64,000 nucleotides of DNA from JAGTVG01 sp964389805 (GCA_964389805.1 CAYMFU010000154.1:1-64000); one strand, 5' to 3'; numbered from the stretch's first letter, positions 1 through 9,181 are shown. Notes: a model not told the origin generated them from the sequence alone. A program made the numbers and translations.

Positions 1-295
1 AATTTACAGTACGCGTAAATAATATCTCTTCCGCTTCCAATGAAGCCTTGATTTCATAGTTAAGACCTACATTCTCTTCAAAATCAATGCCCTCCGGTAT
101 ATTAATAGAAAAGTAGATATGATAAACAGAATCATCTTTTGCAATTCTGTAATCGACAGCATACTCGCTATTCAGGGCGTATTTCCAGTCAAGTGATCTT
201 TTTGTATAATTTGATTGTGAAAATGTCTGGAGACTGCTCAGGATAAATATGAAAATGGCCATTAAAATGAACCGAAGATCATTTATTTTCATCAT
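1..295 (-). CDS. Exported protein of unknown function, N-terminal part (cut by window edge)
   Basis: An open frame runs off the left edge, leaving about 98 residues. It begins MMKINDLRFILMAIFIFILS, then a polar region ending in TFSQS, which reads as a signal peptide with cleavage near residue 30. The mature part is a beta-rich stretch containing LDWKYALNSEYAVDYRI. That pattern vaguely recalls N-terminal parts of Bacteroidota GWxTD-domain proteins, but the diagnostic motif would lie outside the window, so I do not assign the family. An in-frame ATG at 322-320 would add nine residues ahead of the signal peptide; the tandem ATGATG at 295-290 fits a signal peptide better. Divergent from the methyltransferase gene starting at 387. 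Confidence 0.6.
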   Translation of the reverse strand, partial: MMKINDLRFILMAIFIFILSSLQTFSQSNYTKRSLDWKYALNSEYAVDYRIAKDDSVYHIYFSINIPEGIDFEENVGLNYEIKASLEAEEILFTRTVN

Positions 296-377
296 TCTAT
301 TGCTTTTCACCACGTATTCCATGTAAATATCTCAAGTTTAATTTTCAATTTACTCTTTCTATCCTTTTTTTTACAAA

Positions 378-384
378 AACTTTG
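378..384 (+). promoter_or_regulatory. Possible -7 element just upstream of methyltransferase start
   Basis: AACTTTG lies two bases before the ATG at 387. It resembles the TTTG half of the Bacteroidota -7 element (TAnnTTTG) but lacks the TA. If used, the transcript would start at or next to the start codon. Weak call. Confidence 0.3.
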
Positions 385-386
385 CC

Positions 387-1163
387 ATGTCTATATTTAA
401 AACAGAAATAACATCAGATAGTATACCTTCTGACAATCCTATACATCAAAGACTTCTTAAACCATATACAGTGGTAAAAGAAGAAATAAGCGGAGCTGTT
501 CTGGAATTAGGATGTGGTGAGGGCAGAGGTATTGAAGAGATATTGCCAAGGGTAGGTACCTTCCTGGGTTTGGATAAAATTGAAGAAGTGATCGAAACCT
601 TGGGTACAAAATTTCCCAAGGCCCAGTTTATAAAATCTATTTTCCCTCCGATTGACATATTGGAATCAGAAGCCTTTGACTTTATTATTTCCTTCCAGGT
701 AATAGAACATATCAGGAGCGACCGTTTATTCCTTGAAGAGATCTACCGCTTATTGAAGCCTGGCGGAATGGCCGTAATAAGCACGCCAAATATCAAGATG
801 TCCCTTTCCCGGAATCCCTGGCATATCAGGGAATACACTGCAAAGGAATTAGAGGATCTTTCCAAAAGCATTTTTGATAAAGTTATCACAAAAGGCATAT
901 CGGGAAATTCTAAAGTAATGCAGTATCACGAAGACAATCGAAAATCTGTTGAAAAGATTATGAAATATGATGTGTTAGATTTTCAACATCGATTACCTGC
1001 ATTCCTGCTTAAATTACCTTACGAAATATTGAACCGGATGAATAGGAATACGCTTAAGAAGGGAGCTAATGAATTGGTTGCTTCTATTTCCTTTGAAGAT
1101 TATCTGGTTATAGAAAATCCCGAAGAGTCCCTGGACCTTTTTTACTATTTGTATAAAAAATAA
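387..1163 (+). CDS. Class I SAM-dependent methyltransferase
   Basis: A 258-residue soluble protein with a Rossmann methyltransferase fold. Motif I is LELGCGEGRG at residues 39-48, an acidic post-I region GLDKIEEV follows near 61, and the ISFQVIEH (101-108) and LLKPGG (122-127) segments are the usual motif II/III region of UbiE/Methyltransf_11 enzymes. The C-terminal third carries no motif I know and probably shapes the acceptor site. Nothing nearby points to a substrate: the left neighbour is divergent and the right neighbour, dnaK, is convergent. The SAM-binding fold is clear from sequence; the acceptor (small molecule, lipid or protein) is unknown. Confidence 0.85.
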   Translation: MSIFKTEITSDSIPSDNPIHQRLLKPYTVVKEEISGAVLELGCGEGRGIEEILPRVGTFLGLDKIEEVIETLGTKFPKAQFIKSIFPPIDILESEAFDFIISFQVIEHIRSDRLFLEEIYRLLKPGGMAVISTPNIKMSLSRNPWHIREYTAKELEDLSKSIFDKVITKGISGNSKVMQYHEDNRKSVEKIMKYDVLDFQHRLPAFLLKLPYEILNRMNRNTLKKGANELVASISFEDYLVIENPEESLDLFYYLYKK

Positions 1164-1190
1164 ATCCCGCCTGAGAACAAGCGGGATTTA
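1161..1190. terminator. Bidirectional rho-independent terminator
   Basis: A perfect 10-bp stem, TAAATCCCGC (1161-1170) and GCGGGATTTA (1181-1190), with a 10-nt loop, lies between the convergent methyltransferase and dnaK genes. The A-rich flank at 1155-1160 supplies a U tract for dnaK transcripts. It overlaps the methyltransferase stop codon. Confidence 0.75.
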
Positions 1191-1209
1191 TCAACGAACG
1201 AAGGTCCGA

Positions 1210-3147
1210 TTATTTTTTCTTATCATCTACTTCTTCATATTCCACATCAGAAACGCCACCGTCGTTGCCACCATCACCATCTGAAGGAGGTGCCTCAGCA
1301 CCAGGCTGAGAACCACCGGTCTGGCCGGCATTTTCAGCTCCAGAGGCTGCATACATTTCCTGAGAAGCATTCTGCCATGCAGTATTCATTTCTTCCATGG
1401 CCTTATCGATCGCTTCGATATCCTGCGATTTGTGGGCTTCCTTAAGTTTATCAAGTGCGCCATTGATCGCGGTTTTGTTGCCTTCAGAAAGTTTATCGCC
1501 ATATTCTTTCATTTGTTTTTCAGTCTGGAAGATTAGCGAATCAGCTGCATTGATCTTATCAATTTTCTCTCGTTCTGCTTTATCAGTTTCAGCATTGGCT
1601 TTCGCTTCATTTTTCATCTTGTCGATTTCCTCATCCGTAAGTCCTGATGAAGCTTCAATCCTGATCTTCTGTTCTTTACCAGTTCCTTTATCCTTAGCAG
1701 AAACGTGGAGTATTCCATTTGCGTCAATATCGAATGTGACCTCAACTTGAGGGACACCTCTCGGAGCAGGTGGGATTCCATCAAGGTGGAACCTTCCTAT
1801 CGTCCGGTTGTCCTTGGCCATTGACCGCTCACCCTGCAGAACATGTATTTCTACAGAAGGCTGATTGTCAGCTGCCGTAGAGAAAACCTCTGATTTTTTA
1901 GTAGGGATTGTAGTATTTGATTCAATGAGCTTCGTAGTAACTCCACCAAGAGTTTCAATACCCAGTGATAAAGGTGTTACGTCAAGTAAGAGTACATCCT
2001 TCACCTCACCGGTAAGAACACCTCCCTGAATAGCAGCACCTACTGCAACCACTTCATCAGGATTAACGCCTTTGGAAGGTTTCTTGAGGAAAAATGATTC
2101 TACGGTTTCCTGAATCTTAGGGATCCTTGTAGATCCGCCAACCAGGATGATCTCATCAATATCATTTACTGAAAATCCTGAGTCCTTAACAGCCTGCTTA
2201 CAAGGCCCAACCGTTCTTTGTACCAACCGGTCGGTCAACTGTTCGAATTTAGATCTTGACAGGGATCTGACAAGGTGTTTTGGAATCCCATCAACCGGCA
2301 TGATATAAGGCAGGTTTATTTCTGTGCTTGTTGAACTTGAAAGTTCTATTTTAGCTTTTTCTGCTGCTTCTTTAAGGCGTTGCAATGCCATAGGATCTTT
2401 TCTAAGATCAATATTCTCATCTTTCTTAAATTCATCCGCTAACCAGTCAATCACTGCAGAATCAAAGTCATCCCCACCAAGATGAACATCGCCATTGGTA
2501 GATTTAACTTCAAATACACCATCTCCAAGTTCCAGTACGGAAATGTCAAATGTTCCTCCGCCCAGATCGAATACCGCAATTTTCATATCTTTATTTTTCT
2601 TCTCCAATCCGTAGGCCAGAGATGCTGCGGTAGGTTCGTTAATGATCCTTTTTACTTCAAGGCCGGCAATTTGTCCTGCTTCTTTAGTAGCTTGTCTTTC
2701 TGCGTCATTAAAATAAGCAGGAACAGTAATTACGGCATCAGTTATGGAGGTGCCAAGATAATCTTCTGCTGTACTTTTCATTTTCTGCAATACCATAGCG
2801 GATATTTCCTGCGGTGTATATAACCTGTCACCTATTCTCATTCTGACAGTGTCATTATTTCCTTTTTCCAGGTTATAGGAAACATTTTTCCTTTCTTCTG
2901 TTACCTCACTGTATTTTTTGCCCATAAACCTCTTTACAGAAGATATGGTATTTTGCGGATTGGTAATGGCCTGACGTTTTGCAGGATCACCAACCTTTCG
3001 CTCTCCCTTACCATCATCAAGAAATGCCACAATTGACGGGGTAGTTCTTCTTCCTTCGCTATTTGGAATCACAACCGGCTCATTTCCTTCCATAACGGCG
3101 ACACAAGAGTTCGTAGTTCCTAAGTCTATACCAATTATTTTACCCAT
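1210..3147 (-). CDS. dnaK: Chaperone DnaK (Hsp70)
   Basis: Cytosolic ATP-dependent chaperone that binds exposed hydrophobic segments of unfolded proteins in cycles driven by DnaJ and GrpE. The 645 residues match usual DnaK length. The nucleotide-binding domain opens with IGIDLGTTNS (5-14) and carries phosphate-loop VFDLGGGTFD and adenosine-site ILVGGSTRIP. A linker of the DVLLLDVTPLSLGIETLGG type joins it to the substrate-binding domain. The tail is Gly/Gln-rich and ends in EEVDDKKK, as in bacterial DnaK. No grpE or dnaJ is adjacent. The upstream region contains two sequence elements that also precede lon (separate entries), suggesting shared stress control. Identity is certain. Confidence 0.98.
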   Translation of the reverse strand: MGKIIGIDLGTTNSCVAVMEGNEPVVIPNSEGRRTTPSIVAFLDDGKGERKVGDPAKRQAITNPQNTISSVKRFMGKKYSEVTEERKNVSYNLEKGNNDTVRMRIGDRLYTPQEISAMVLQKMKSTAEDYLGTSITDAVITVPAYFNDAERQATKEAGQIAGLEVKRIINEPTAASLAYGLEKKNKDMKIAVFDLGGGTFDISVLELGDGVFEVKSTNGDVHLGGDDFDSAVIDWLADEFKKDENIDLRKDPMALQRLKEAAEKAKIELSSSTSTEINLPYIMPVDGIPKHLVRSLSRSKFEQLTDRLVQRTVGPCKQAVKDSGFSVNDIDEIILVGGSTRIPKIQETVESFFLKKPSKGVNPDEVVAVGAAIQGGVLTGEVKDVLLLDVTPLSLGIETLGGVTTKLIESNTTIPTKKSEVFSTAADNQPSVEIHVLQGERSMAKDNRTIGRFHLDGIPPAPRGVPQVEVTFDIDANGILHVSAKDKGTGKEQKIRIEASSGLTDEEIDKMKNEAKANAETDKAEREKIDKINAADSLIFQTEKQMKEYGDKLSEGNKTAINGALDKLKEAHKSQDIEAIDKAMEEMNTAWQNASQEMYAASGAENAGQTGGSQPGAEAPPSDGDGGNDGGVSDVEYEEVDDKKK

Positions 3148-3196
3148 TATTTTATCGTTTAATTTTTATATTTCACTTTTTTTTCAGATATAGATC

Positions 3197-3213
3197 ATCA
3201 ATCCTTGTGCCAA
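3197..3213 (-). promoter_or_regulatory. Sigma-54-like -24/-12 box upstream of dnaK
   Basis: On the minus strand the sequence reads TTGGCAC-AAGGA-TTGAT. The TGGCAC half matches the -24 element of RpoN promoters and the second half has TTGA where the consensus has TTGC. The predicted start lies about 40 nt before the dnaK ATG. The same box (TTGGCACAAGTATTGAG) precedes lon. Activity as a sigma-54 promoter is inferred; an activator-binding site or another sigma type is possible. Confidence 0.4.
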
Positions 3214-3234
3214 GGGAGTATTTGGAAATATTAA

Positions 3235-3247
3235 TGACAGTTTGTCA
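3235..3247. promoter_or_regulatory. TGACAGTTTGTCA operator-like 13-mer upstream of dnaK
   Basis: An inverted repeat TGACA-GTT-TGTCA lies 88-100 nt upstream of the dnaK start. The identical 13-mer precedes lon at 21470-21482. Two copies of the same 13-mer upstream of two stress genes, and none that I found elsewhere between genes, suggest a common regulator. Confidence 0.5.
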
Positions 3248-3289
3248 GTATTTCAGCGGAGATACCTTAAATGGGAAGGAATTTTTGAC

Positions 3290-4306
3290 TTAATTATCGG
3301 TCTGGGATCTATCTGAATCATAAGCGGCCAATAAATTTCTGGCAGCTTTAATGGATGGGATTATACCAAGCGAAACTTTTGCCTCTTCACTTTTCAGGTT
3401 TTCTTTAATAATTTCATTATTAAAAAATCGTTTGGTGAGTGTGTCTTTTATCAGGTGGTGCATCCAGGCTACATTCTGTTCTTTTCTTTTTGTACTGAAA
3501 AATCCAATTTCCGTAATATGTTTGAAATAATCTTCAATCAATTGCCATACTTCCCTGATCCCGGTTTCTTCTAATGCAGAACACAATATAACTTTTGGCG
3601 ACCACCCGATCTTACTGGGTGGGAAAAGGTGCAATGCATTTTGATACTCGATTCGGGCCCTCTCAGCTTTTCTCATATTTTCGCCATCCGCTTTGGTAAT
3701 TATTATAGAATCCGCCATTTCCATTATCCCTTTTTTAATGCCCTGCAATTCATCACCTGCTCCGGCAAGCATCAGTAAAAGAAAAAAGTCAACCATTCCG
3801 TGAACGGAAGTCTCAGATTGACCAACACCTACGGTCTCGATAAATATTACTTCAAATCCTGCCGCTTCACACAAAAGCATAGTCTCGCGGGTTTTCTGAG
3901 CAACACCACCCAGTGCCGATCCGGAAGCGGAAGGCCTGATATAAGCCTTGGGATCTGTTGCTAAGGATTCCATCCTGGTTTTGTCTCCCAGGATGGCACC
4001 TTTGGACCTTTGACTACTTGGATCAATGGTTAGTACAGCTAACTTTTTATCCAATGAAGTTACGTGTTTTCCAAAAGACTCGATAAATGTGCTTTTCCCA
4101 ACTCCGGGAACGCCTGTTATTCCAATGCGCAGTGAATTACCTGTATATGGGATAATCATTGAAAGGACTTCTTCCGCCAGGGAATTATCTTCAGGGAGTG
4201 CACTTTCGATAAGGGTAATGGCCTTGCTCAGGAGTATCCTGTCTCCTTTCAGGATACCATCTACATAGGCCTCTGGCGCTAGTCTCTTCCTGCGGACATA
4301 TTTCAT
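3290..4306 (-). CDS. meaB: Methylmalonyl-CoA mutase-associated GTPase MeaB
   Basis: G3E-family P-loop GTPase that protects methylmalonyl-CoA mutase from inactivation and gates B12 cofactor loading. The 338-residue length is typical. Walker A is GVPGVGKST (65-73), followed by the switch segment LTIDPSSQRS and the family-typical KTRMESLA and FIETVGVGQSE segments; IITKAD is the guanine-specificity motif. It lies on the same strand as mutB and mutA, but separated from mutB by an oppositely oriented small membrane gene, so it needs its own promoter. A TAATTTTG box at 4314-4321 sits eight nt before the ATG. The functional link with the MutAB enzyme downstream in this window is well established for the family. 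Confidence 0.96.
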   Translation of the reverse strand: MKYVRRKRLAPEAYVDGILKGDRILLSKAITLIESALPEDNSLAEEVLSMIIPYTGNSLRIGITGVPGVGKSTFIESFGKHVTSLDKKLAVLTIDPSSQRSKGAILGDKTRMESLATDPKAYIRPSASGSALGGVAQKTRETMLLCEAAGFEVIFIETVGVGQSETSVHGMVDFFLLLMLAGAGDELQGIKKGIMEMADSIIITKADGENMRKAERARIEYQNALHLFPPSKIGWSPKVILCSALEETGIREVWQLIEDYFKHITEIGFFSTKRKEQNVAWMHHLIKDTLTKRFFNNEIIKENLKSEEAKVSLGIIPSIKAARNLLAAYDSDRSQTDN

Positions 4307-4313
4307 AAGATGC

Positions 4314-4321
4314 CAAAATTA
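4314..4321 (-). promoter_or_regulatory. -7 promoter element of meaB
   Basis: TAATTTTG on the minus strand matches TAnnTTTG exactly. Its last base is seven nt from the ATG at 4306, so the mRNA would have a leader of only a few nucleotides. I see no convincing TTG at the -33 position. Confidence 0.45.
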
Positions 4322-4395
4322 AAGAAAATCAATTCAATTTCCTCTATGTTGACGATATAGAGTTATATAATAATTGAAAGATAGCTTTTATACTT

Positions 4396-4429
4396 CTGAT
4401 ATTGATTTTGTGACGTTTATCAATATTAG
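4396..4429. promoter_or_regulatory. Inverted repeat between meaB and small membrane gene
   Basis: Arms CTGATATTGAT (4396-4406) and ATCAATATTAG (4419-4429) pair at 10 of 11 positions across a 12-nt spacer. It lies 90 nt upstream of meaB and about 175 nt upstream of the divergent gene at 4603. The rest of this 296-nt intergenic stretch is AT-rich and shows nothing else I recognise. Possible operator; function unknown. Confidence 0.3.
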
Positions 4430-4602
4430 AAAGAATATTTCATTGTATAATTCAAAACCGGCAGAGTGATATCTCTATAATTGAATAATCTACTTACTAT
4501 GAGTGATTAATTCATTTAAAAATAAATTATGATAATCTGGAATGTTTTAGAATTATGTGTTAATTAGAGTTGATTTTTAAGATATAAGAAAATTTTAATG
4601 AA

Positions 4603-4980
4603 ATGAGTTTGGTGTTGCAAATTGTAACTGCTGAAATGCTATACTTTCTGGCTATTGCCAGTGGCATATGGCTGAGTCATACCGGAAAACCTTTAAATTC
4701 ATGGATACTGACTATCCATATTATGATCGGTTTTGGTACGGTGTTTTTTACTTCATTGGTAGTCTGGAGATTGTTACAGATTGAAACCCCCACTACAGGG
4801 ATTCTGGTATTGGTGATTTCTCTGGCAGCTTTAATTATCGGATTGATTACATCAGGCATACTTCTCAGTTTTGACAGAGGTTACAACAACAGGATTTTAA
4901 GAGCGCACAACATCACAACAATATTAGGAATCATTGTATCAACGATTACTATATATTTATTGGGGGGAACTAGTCTTTAG
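4603..4980 (+). CDS. Small four-helix integral membrane protein
   Basis: A 125-residue protein that I do not recognise. Hydrophobicity suggests four transmembrane helices (roughly residues 5-24, 34-55, 64-86 and 103-121) with short loops. Histidines at the start of helix 2 (ILTIHIMIGFG) and helix 4 (LRAHNITTILG) occupy similar positions, each followed by small residues, a layout that in cytochrome b561-like proteins can hold haem; this is only a resemblance. The gene is on the opposite strand to meaB and mutB and stands alone between them. No signal peptide or soluble domain. Start chosen at the ATG at 4603; an overlapping ATG at 4598 is out of frame. Confidence 0.7.
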   Translation: MSLVLQIVTAEMLYFLAIASGIWLSHTGKPLNSWILTIHIMIGFGTVFFTSLVVWRLLQIETPTTGILVLVISLAALIIGLITSGILLSFDRGYNNRILRAHNITTILGIIVSTITIYLLGGTSL

Positions 4981-5050
4981 TATCAAGGACTGGCATACGC
5001 AAAAAACCACTGCTCTTTACATTCCAAAAAGTAATATCATTGTCTTTTAA

Positions 5051-5101
5051 AGGCAGCCCGTTTGTTTTTCCAGGGAATGCCCATGCACCGACAGGCTGCC
5101 T
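5051..5101 (-). terminator. Possible terminator downstream of mutB
   Basis: Arms AGGCAGCC and GGCTGCCT enclose a 35-nt loop about 40 nt past the mutB stop. On the minus strand the second arm is followed by TTTAAAAG. The long loop makes this a weak terminator candidate. Confidence 0.3.
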
Positions 5102-5136
5102 CCGGGTGATATGAATAGCTGATAATTATATTTTTG

Positions 5137-7308
5137 CTAGGCCTTTTCAGGATCCCCCTCAAGTAGATTCTGTAAAATTTTCCTGGCTGCTTCAGAGATC
5201 ACCGTACCAGGTCCGAAAACTGCACCAACCCCTTTCTCATAAAGATAGTCATAATCTTTGGGGGGGATAACGCCTCCGGCTACCACCATGATGTCGCCAC
5301 GGTTGATCTTCTTCAATTCTTCAATAAGCTGGGGCACCAGGGTTTTATGCCCTGCCGCCAGACTGGAAGCGCCAACGATATCTACGTCATTCTCAGCAGC
5401 CTGCTGTGCCACCTCAACAGGTGTCTGGAAAAGAGGTCCTACGTCTACATCAAATCCAAGGTCAGCAAATGAGGTAGAGATTACCTTTGCTCCACGGTCA
5501 TGGCCATCCTGTCCCATTTTGGCCACCATGATCCTGGGCCTTCTGCCTTCCAGTTTGGCAAACTTATCTGTTAGTACTTTCGCTTCATTAAAATCTGTAT
5601 CATCAAATGCTTCAGAAGAGTATATCCCTGAGATGGACCTAATGGTGGCTTTATGCCTGCCATACACTTTTTCCAAAGCCATGGATATTTCTCCTAATGT
5701 GGCTCTTTTCCTGGCCGCATCAACTGCAAGTTCAAGTAAGTTGCCATTGCCGCCTTCTGCACATTTTGTAATAGCTTCCAAAGCAGCTTTCACATCCCGG
5801 CTATTTCTTTCTTTTTTTAGTTTTTCGAGCCTTTCAAGCTGGGCTTGTCTCACCGACGTATTATCAACCTCGAGTAATTCTAAGTCAATATTATCCTCTG
5901 TCTGATACGTATTTACCCCTATTATACTGTCTTTGCCTGAATCGATTCTCGCTTGCTTCCTGGCGGCAGCTTCCTCGATTCTCATTTTTGGTATCCCGGT
6001 ATCTATAGCCTTGGCCATACCACCCAATTCTTCAATTTCCTGAATATGCTCCCAGGCTTTCTTTGCAAGTTCCTGTGTCAGGTATTCCACATAATAGGAT
6101 CCTGCCCATGGATCAACAGACCGGCAGATGTTCGTTTCTTCCTGGAGGTATAATTGCGTATTACGTGCAATTCTTGCTGAGAAATCGGTAGGTAAGGCAA
6201 TTGCCTCATCAAGTGCATTGGTATGCAAAGATTGTGTATGTCCCAGAGCAGCTGCCATTGCTTCAATACAAGTCCTTGCTACATTATTGAATGGATCCTG
6301 CTCTGTCAGACTCCAGCCAGATGTTTGGCTATGAGTCCGAAGAGACATCGATTTCGGGTTCTTCGGATTGAACTGGCTAACGATTTTAGCCCAGAGTAAT
6401 CTGCCAGCTCTCATCTTCGCGATCTCCATGAAATGATTCATGCCAACGGCCCAGAAGAAGGATAATCTGGGTGCAAATTTATCGATATCAATTCCTGCCG
6501 ATATTCCGGTACGAATATATTCAAGCCCATCTGCCAGGGTATAAGCCAATTCTATGTCTGCAGTTGCCCCCGCTTCCTGCATATGATATCCGCTAATACT
6601 GATTGAGTTGAATTTAGGCATTTTCTTTGAGGTATACTCAAAGATGTCGGCTATGATCTTCATGGATGGAATTGGGGGGTATATATAGGTGTTTCGCACC
6701 ATAAATTCCTTGAGGATGTCATTTTGTATAGTGCCAGCGAGTTTTTCAGCTGACACACCCTGTTCTTCCGCAGCAACTATATAGAAAGCCATTACAGGGA
6801 GCACAGCACCGTTCATCGTCATAGATACAGACATCTGATCCAGGGGGATCTGATCGAAAAGAATCTTCATGTCCAGGATCGAATCGATGGCAACACCAGC
6901 TTTCCCTACGTCGCCGACAACCCTGGAATGATCAGAATCATAGCCCCTGTGCGTTGCCAGATCAAATGCAATGGATAATCCCTTTTGCCCTGCTGCGAGG
7001 TTCCTCCTGTAAAAAGCATTAGATTCTTCTGCAGTAGAGAATCCGGCATATTGCCTTACCGTCCAGGGCCGCATCACATACATTGTTGAATAGGGGCCTC
7101 TCAGGAATGGTGGGATTCCTGCTGCATAATTAAGATGTTCAGCTTCCTTGATGTCTTCAGCAGTAAAGTAAGGCTTCACACTGATTTTTTCAGGTGTGGG
7201 CCATTCTTTATGTATATTTTGCAAGACAGACTTTTCCTGTTTTGTCTTTCTGATAGTATCTATTGATAATTTTGAAAATTCAGGTCTCATGTCTTTTTGT
7301 TTAGGCAT
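5137..7308 (-). CDS. mutB: Methylmalonyl-CoA mutase, large (catalytic) subunit
   Basis: Adenosylcobalamin-dependent isomerase interconverting (R)-methylmalonyl-CoA and succinyl-CoA, used in propionate, odd-chain and Val/Ile breakdown. It has 723 residues. The N-terminal TIM barrel contains GPYSTMYVMR (71-80) with Tyr77, and MVRNTYIYPP with Arg205; these correspond to the Tyr/Arg pair that recognises the methylmalonyl carboxylate in the Propionibacterium enzyme. SISISGYH carries the catalytic-site His. The C-terminal B12 domain has the base-off motif DGHDRG near residue 605 and the VVAGGVIPP strand. It overlaps mutA by 8 nt, so the two are translated together as the heterodimer. Identity and substrate are secure. 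Confidence 0.97.
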   Translation of the reverse strand: MPKQKDMRPEFSKLSIDTIRKTKQEKSVLQNIHKEWPTPEKISVKPYFTAEDIKEAEHLNYAAGIPPFLRGPYSTMYVMRPWTVRQYAGFSTAEESNAFYRRNLAAGQKGLSIAFDLATHRGYDSDHSRVVGDVGKAGVAIDSILDMKILFDQIPLDQMSVSMTMNGAVLPVMAFYIVAAEEQGVSAEKLAGTIQNDILKEFMVRNTYIYPPIPSMKIIADIFEYTSKKMPKFNSISISGYHMQEAGATADIELAYTLADGLEYIRTGISAGIDIDKFAPRLSFFWAVGMNHFMEIAKMRAGRLLWAKIVSQFNPKNPKSMSLRTHSQTSGWSLTEQDPFNNVARTCIEAMAAALGHTQSLHTNALDEAIALPTDFSARIARNTQLYLQEETNICRSVDPWAGSYYVEYLTQELAKKAWEHIQEIEELGGMAKAIDTGIPKMRIEEAAARKQARIDSGKDSIIGVNTYQTEDNIDLELLEVDNTSVRQAQLERLEKLKKERNSRDVKAALEAITKCAEGGNGNLLELAVDAARKRATLGEISMALEKVYGRHKATIRSISGIYSSEAFDDTDFNEAKVLTDKFAKLEGRRPRIMVAKMGQDGHDRGAKVISTSFADLGFDVDVGPLFQTPVEVAQQAAENDVDIVGASSLAAGHKTLVPQLIEELKKINRGDIMVVAGGVIPPKDYDYLYEKGVGAVFGPGTVISEAARKILQNLLEGDPEKA

Positions 7309-9181
7309 TAATGATGTTCAGCTGATTCTGGAAGTTTCTAAGGGCATCAATAAGGTTGGTACGAAGGTTAATGAAATCCGAAACACCTGCTTCAATTAAT
7401 TCTTCATGGTTTTCTTCAGGATTTCCTGCTATTACAAGAATTTTATTGCTATTCCCTTTGAAAGCTTTTGCATAAGCTACACCACTTTCCGCATAGTCGT
7501 TATCAGCTCCGCACACTACTACAATATCTGCATTACTTTCTATGGCTTTGTGAACAGCCTTAAACAGATCGGGTGAGGGACTGCTTTCAACCACCCTAAA
7601 TCCCGCGCATCCGAAGAAGCCCATAGAAAAAGTAGCTCTTGCTTTGTGCATAATCTTATTATCCCCGACTAATGATAAAAAAACAGTTGGTCTTTTTTCC
7701 TCACCATTTTGCCTGATATACCTGTCAGTAGATAATCTGAGTTTTTCAAATTGCTCTGCACCTCTTGACATGTATAGAATATTCTGATCTTTGTGGTCAC
7801 CGGAATTGAGGATTACTAATTCTGATGGATCTATTGATTCAGAAGTATTAGGATACTGGTTTGTACCAATTAACACTTCTCTTCTCTTCGATATCAGGTC
7901 ATGCTTTTTATTTCTTGAAGCATCGATCATTTCTACGATCTTCCCGTTTTTGAAAGCTTGTACAAATCCGCCATCACGTTCAATTTCCTGAAATACTTCA
8001 AGGCCAGTTTCAACCAGTTTATCAGTTAATTCTTCAATATAATATGAACCGGCCGCGGGATCTGATACTTTATCAAAATAGGATTCTTCCTTGAGTAAGT
8101 TTGATATGTTTCGTGATATTCGTTTTGAGAAATCTGTTGATTGGCTGAACGTATCATTAAAAGCGGATATCGACAAGCTATTGCAACCGCCCAATACTGC
8201 TGACATTGCTTCAGTGGTATTTCGCAACATATTTACGTATGGATCATACAGGGTTTTAGTCCAGACAGATGATTCACTATGAATCCTGATTTCTACTGGA
8301 TTGAAATCATCTGCTTGATAGAGTTTAAGGACATTATAGAACAAGACTCTCAAAGCTCTGATCTTGGCAATTTCCATAAAATAATTTGTTCCTACAGCCA
8401 ATGAAAACTCAAAACCAGTTAAGAACTCTGTGAGTGAAATGCCGATACTTCCAATTCGTTCTATGTATTCAACCGCAGCACTGATCACCAGGGCAATTTC
8501 CTGAGCTGGATTTGCTCCGGAATTATGAAAATGGGCTCCATTAATTGTGACAGGTTTAAAATCCTGGATATCCAGAGTAAGCCTAATGGTAGCTCCTAAT
8601 TCCTCAATACCCTTTTCATTCAGGTTTCCTGTCAATGTATATTGCATCAAGGGATCATAATTAAGACCACCTATGATATCGTTTGACTCAATATCTGGAT
8701 GCTTATCAATGATTTCCAGATAATGTTTCAGAAATGAACTTATTTCACCAGGAACTGTAAATTTAACCGGGTTGATATTTGGATATATATTTTTTAGTAA
8801 CAGATCCAGAACAGAGGGGTTAGTTGCATCAAGAGCGAAATTCACCCCATTTGCACCCATATGAAATGCACTTTGAGCCTCTTTATTTGCTCCTTTTTCG
8901 TTTTCAACCTTGATCTTTTCATACAGGGTCCATGATCGTGGTCCTGTCTGGGGATTGGCTTGGTTCAGGTTCAGGTTCTGAAATCCCTTCAAATATTCCA
9001 GGTGATCCGAATTATCTGAAGTATAAAATGGATCAATATTGGATCCTTCGGGCGTTCTCCAAATAAGTTTTTTGGTAAAATCAGCACCTTTTAGATCAAT
9101 ATGTGCTTTTTCAATCCATTTTTCTTTGGGTGTAGAGGGAAATTCTGAAAAAAGAGTGCCTTCCCAATGCTTATTACTCAT
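7301..9181 (-). CDS. mutA: Methylmalonyl-CoA mutase, small subunit
   Basis: Structural, catalytically inactive partner of the mutase heterodimer, 626 residues. It keeps the barrel and B12-like fold (TVFLSLVGDNKIMHKARATF, then NADIVVVCGADNDYAESG) but the B12 domain lacks the DxHxxG cobalt-ligand motif, as expected for this subunit. First gene of a mutA-mutB operon; the mutB start lies inside the mutA 3' end. The upstream region has an excellent promoter (TTG at 9306-9308, TAGCTTTG at 9280-9287) and a perfect 18-bp palindrome centred about 64 nt upstream of the predicted transcript start, where class I activators often bind. Confidence 0.95.
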   Translation of the reverse strand: MSNKHWEGTLFSEFPSTPKEKWIEKAHIDLKGADFTKKLIWRTPEGSNIDPFYTSDNSDHLEYLKGFQNLNLNQANPQTGPRSWTLYEKIKVENEKGANKEAQSAFHMGANGVNFALDATNPSVLDLLLKNIYPNINPVKFTVPGEISSFLKHYLEIIDKHPDIESNDIIGGLNYDPLMQYTLTGNLNEKGIEELGATIRLTLDIQDFKPVTINGAHFHNSGANPAQEIALVISAAVEYIERIGSIGISLTEFLTGFEFSLAVGTNYFMEIAKIRALRVLFYNVLKLYQADDFNPVEIRIHSESSVWTKTLYDPYVNMLRNTTEAMSAVLGGCNSLSISAFNDTFSQSTDFSKRISRNISNLLKEESYFDKVSDPAAGSYYIEELTDKLVETGLEVFQEIERDGGFVQAFKNGKIVEMIDASRNKKHDLISKRREVLIGTNQYPNTSESIDPSELVILNSGDHKDQNILYMSRGAEQFEKLRLSTDRYIRQNGEEKRPTVFLSLVGDNKIMHKARATFSMGFFGCAGFRVVESSPSPDLFKAVHKAIESNADIVVVCGADNDYAESGVAYAKAFKGNSNKILVIAGNPEENHEELIEAGVSDFINLRTNLIDALRNFQNQLNIINA

